Shown here: one piece after another, positions 61,302-64,000 of the stretch
How the letters are laid out: each line of letters starts with the position of its first letter
How positions within the stretch are numbered: position 1 is the stretch's first letter
Origin: an uncultured Aquimarina sp.
Lineage (GTDB): Bacteria; Bacteroidota; Bacteroidia; Flavobacteriales; Flavobacteriaceae
Assembly (NCBI RefSeq): GCF_947496855.1
Contig: NZ_CANMED010000002.1
Span: 682,001 to 746,000 of the forward strand
Direction: 5' to 3'
Length of the DNA: 64,000 bases
The notes under the pieces: generated by a model
Seen by the model: only the letters and a program-made list of their open reading frames with translations
Told to the model about the DNA's origin: nothing
Database searches by the model: none
Program-made: the position numbers and the translations under genes

Positions 61302-63995
61302 TTACAATACAAACCTATATGTTGCTTTAATTAAAAAAGTATTATCTGGTTGTTGCCCAAAAATTTGATTATCTAAACTTCTAAACAGATGATCTCCTGG
61401 ATCACCTAATCCAGTTACTCCTTGTGACCATACCAGAAAAATTTCTGATCCAGGAATGTATTCCCAACGTAACACCAAGTTAGATCGAAACTGCACAAAT
61501 GAAAAATCCGGGTTATCAAAGGTATAATCAACTCCACCTCCATCTTCATCCACAGAATATATATCATCAGCAAAAGAAATTTGACTATCATCATACAATG
61601 TAACTCTCTCATTTAAATCTGAAGCAACAGGATTATTAACATAATTAAAATCTTTATAAGTCCCTCTAGAAATAAAAGGCTGTCCATAATATTGTATGGT
61701 AAGATTAGGATTAATATTATAATTAAGTCGAATACTGGCGCTTAATGTCTGTTGATCAATTCTGGCAGTAATATACCTTGGTGTTCCTGCAAAATCAGTT
61801 TCAGTAACATATTGAGTTTTATTAGGATTTCTTTCAAATTCTGGATTTAGAGAAACACTAAACGCATTAAATGGTTGATAATTTAACCTTAATACATACC
61901 TATGGAAAGTGAAATTATTCTGACGTGCTCCAGAATTTACATAACCAACGGTAAAATTAAATTTCTTTCGACTATCTGAACCAAAAAAAAGAAAAGCAAA
62001 ATTCTCTTCAGAAAATCTCCATCGTGGACCTCCACGTAAAACGGTATTTGTAAAAATTCTAGGTTTATGTGCAGCTCCTACCTCTGTCCACCAATTATTT
62101 TTATAATTGATAAACCCATTAAACTCATATTGCATACGATTATAATTACCTTCAAAATCAAAAGTAGACGATTGCTCTAGACTCACATTAGCTCTCCTGT
62201 AAAACTTTGTTGGTTTCAGGAACAAATAACGAACATTAGCAAATTGCCTTATCTCATCTGCTTGTCGTAAAAAACCAACGTCATTGAGTTCTAGCTCCGG
62301 AGAACGCCAGAATACCCCACCACTATATCTCCAATTTCCACCTCCAGACTTACCTCCAATTAGCTTACCTCCAGTCCCAGATAGAGACGTGCGATTAGGA
62401 TCAACTTCTACATGGTCTGCATCTACTCTTTGAAAAAGATGTGTTAACTCATTTTGAGTAGCCTCAATAGCTTCTTTAGACCCTTCTACATGGCTTGTTA
62501 CTAAGTTTCCTTCAACAAAGTACTTTCTATCCTTCCAATTATGCCTAAAATCTAACCCTGCAGTATACGCTGATTTTCTCAAAAAGTTCAGATTATTCTC
62601 CCTTAACCCGACTAATTCCGATGTTTCGTCTGTATCCGAATTATCATAATCTATATTAAGCACATCTCCAAGGTTACGATTGGTGGCCGTAAAAATCCCC
62701 CCTATATATGTATTCCGATCATTAAAATCTTTTTGCACCCTACCAACGAAATAATTTGTTAATGGCTCTACAATGGTTTCTCTTCTATTTCCATCAGCAT
62801 CTTCAATTTTAGCTATCTCTCTCTCCGTAACGCTTTCTAAAATACCGATAGACCAACCATTTTTTGTTTTTCCACTAAACTTGGCAGCTCCTAAAATAGT
62901 TGTATTATTTGGCCTATCCACATACTCAGTATCAATCGGACTTGAACCTATAGAGCCTTGCGGACTTCTACCAATTCTCCTAGAGTAAAACACATTATCT
63001 TGCCCATTCGCAAACTGATAATCAAAAATATTTTTATTTTCCACAAAAAAAGGTCGTTGTTCTCTGAAAAAAATCTGAAAGCCATCCAATGCAATAGCAG
63101 CCGGATCAGCTTCTACCTGTCCAAAATCAGGATTTACAGTTAGATCCATAGTAAGGTCATTGGTTATACCGATTTTAGCATCCAATCCTCCGTTTAATTT
63201 AAAATCATCTCCATCCCTAAAAGGATTTCCATCCTCTTCCGGAAAAGTATCGTATTGCGTTACCGCAAAAGGTTGAATCTCCAGTTGCTTTTGTGGTTCA
63301 ATATCAATCAACCCATGTAATTCTCCAAATTCACTAACCCATCCTGGCGCATCTTGCGGAATCCGCTGCCACACCGACCGTTCTTCTTTTCTAAAAAACC
63401 TCCTATTCACTTGAAGACCCCAAATTTGTTCTTTACTCTTACCAAATTTTAGTTGACTTAAAGGAATTTTTACCTCTGCAGTCCATCCTTCATCATCAAT
63501 ATTAGTAGCGGTATACCAAATAGGATTCCAGCTACCATCCCAGTTATCACCATTATTCGATATAAATTCGTCACCTTTTACGCCTGCAGCAGTAATCGTA
63601 AAAGAAAACCCAGTTCGTTTATCATGATAACTATCTAAATTAATCTCTACCCAATCTCCCGCAAAACCGTCACGCCTAGATAATCTTTTTTCTATTTTAT
63701 CTGGTTCTGTATCATAACATCTATATGCGATATAAAGATACTTTTGATCATACAGCATTTTAAATTTAGTCTGTTGACTTGGAGGTGTATTCTCGTCCGG
63801 TTCATTTTCAATAAAATCTCCTGACCACGCTACCAAATCCCAACTAGATTCTTCTATTAAACCATTAATCGTTGGTGCCTCTGATCCATTAAGAGGTTTC
63901 GTAGTGTAGATCCTTTTTTTTACCACTGTAGAATCTTGTGCATTCATAAATAGTGTAAAAAGGAAGATTCCAAACACTTGGAGGGTGTACTTCAT
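61302..63995 (-). CDS. DUF5916 outer-membrane protein with CBM9-like domain
   Basis: An 897-residue exported protein (signal MKYTLQVFGIFLFTLFMNAQ). Residues about 35-220 are a family-9 carbohydrate-binding-like domain (PTINGLIEESSWDLVAW, KMLYDQKYLYIAYRCYD, GDWVEINLDSYHDKRTGFSF, GWTAEVKIPLSQLKF). The remainder is DUF5916, rich in amphipathic strands and ending TYRFVL with a terminal aromatic pattern, as in outer-membrane barrels. The start is the ATG at 63995 near the right edge; the promoter lies outside. Role unknown; members are often beside sugar or protein-degradation genes. Confidence 0.9.
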   Translation of the reverse strand: MKYTLQVFGIFLFTLFMNAQDSTVVKKRIYTTKPLNGSEAPTINGLIEESSWDLVAWSGDFIENEPDENTPPSQQTKFKMLYDQKYLYIAYRCYDTEPDKIEKRLSRRDGFAGDWVEINLDSYHDKRTGFSFTITAAGVKGDEFISNNGDNWDGSWNPIWYTATNIDDEGWTAEVKIPLSQLKFGKSKEQIWGLQVNRRFFRKEERSVWQRIPQDAPGWVSEFGELHGLIDIEPQKQLEIQPFAVTQYDTFPEEDGNPFRDGDDFKLNGGLDAKIGITNDLTMDLTVNPDFGQVEADPAAIALDGFQIFFREQRPFFVENKNIFDYQFANGQDNVFYSRRIGRSPQGSIGSSPIDTEYVDRPNNTTILGAAKFSGKTKNGWSIGILESVTEREIAKIEDADGNRRETIVEPLTNYFVGRVQKDFNDRNTYIGGIFTATNRNLGDVLNIDYDNSDTDETSELVGLRENNLNFLRKSAYTAGLDFRHNWKDRKYFVEGNLVTSHVEGSKEAIEATQNELTHLFQRVDADHVEVDPNRTSLSGTGGKLIGGKSGGGNWRYSGGVFWRSPELELNDVGFLRQADEIRQFANVRYLFLKPTKFYRRANVSLEQSSTFDFEGNYNRMQYEFNGFINYKNNWWTEVGAAHKPRIFTNTVLRGGPRWRFSEENFAFLFFGSDSRKKFNFTVGYVNSGARQNNFTFHRYVLRLNYQPFNAFSVSLNPEFERNPNKTQYVTETDFAGTPRYITARIDQQTLSASIRLNYNINPNLTIQYYGQPFISRGTYKDFNYVNNPVASDLNERVTLYDDSQISFADDIYSVDEDGGGVDYTFDNPDFSFVQFRSNLVLRWEYIPGSEIFLVWSQGVTGLGDPGDHLFRSLDNQIFGQQPDNTFLIKATYRFVL

Positions 63996-64000
63996 GATGA

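Overview
The window is a gene-dense, AT-rich chromosomal segment of a marine-type Flavobacteriaceae bacterium (Bacteroidota); an Aquimarina-like genus is a reasonable guess, but the genus is inference. The grounds are the alternative complex III (ActABCDEF) operon fused to a caa3-type oxidase, the ruvA-sprA-gcvH-vanZ neighbourhood of type IX secretion/gliding bacteria, TonB proteins with the Bacteroidota FPGCE motif, DUF2723 and DUF5916 proteins, and promoters of the TTG / TAnnTTTG type without Shine-Dalgarno sites. I see no insertion sequence, prophage, CRISPR array, integrase or broken gene. This is core genome with a few lineage-specific insertions.

Layout. 1-4.6 kb: second half of the terminal-oxidase gene set, read leftward (heme O synthase, two subunit III proteins, subunit IV, then after a terminator a cysteine-free SCO-like protein, SCO1 and a cut-off DUF420 protein). 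4.8-7.2 kb: three tandem tonB paralogues separated by intrinsic terminators. 7.4-18.5 kb: vanZ-like, gcvH, the giant T9SS translocon gene sprA, ruvA and malic enzyme. 18.7-22.4 kb: a trehalase lipoprotein with a sodium:solute symporter. 22.6-25.9 kb: ruvB, a cytochrome P450 and queG. 26-29.5 kb: three co-directional exported proteins of unknown role, one with WG-type repeats. 29.6-41.4 kb: actABCDEF-coxB-coxA, one long operon ending in a terminator. 41.7-46.8 kb: a SPOR protein and the rimP-nusA-infB operon. 47-49.4 kb: universal stress protein, an orphan protein with a DUF4430-like domain, a tRNA-Gln. 49.6-59.3 kb: DUF2723 membrane protein, polysaccharide deacetylase, a cysteine-less thioredoxin, metallophosphoesterase, a candidate structured RNA, polA and a TerC protein. 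59.4-64 kb: lipocalin-like lipoprotein, serine hydrolase lipoprotein and a DUF5916 outer-membrane protein.

How it works together. The two respiratory clusters together supply a complete menaquinol-to-oxygen branch: ActA-F passes electrons from quinol to cytochrome c or directly to the CuA/heme-copper oxidase CoxAB, with subunits III/IV, heme O synthesis and copper insertion encoded 25 kb away under a separate promoter. SprA provides the outer-membrane channel of the type IX secretion system, and the TonB proteins energise outer-membrane uptake. Trehalase and its symporter form a sugar-use pair.

Most deserving of a second look: the orphan protein at 47959-48768 (LigA/Nif11-like helical N-terminus joined to a DUF4430-like domain, ending in Cys); the candidate structured RNA in front of polA (55403-55554); a terminator-like hairpin in the rimP leader; a helix-hairpin-helix tail on the membrane protein ActC; and the tonB array in which each copy carries its own promoter and terminator. 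I did not find a clear multi-gene novel system. The three-gene exported protein operon at 26-29.5 kb is the nearest candidate.
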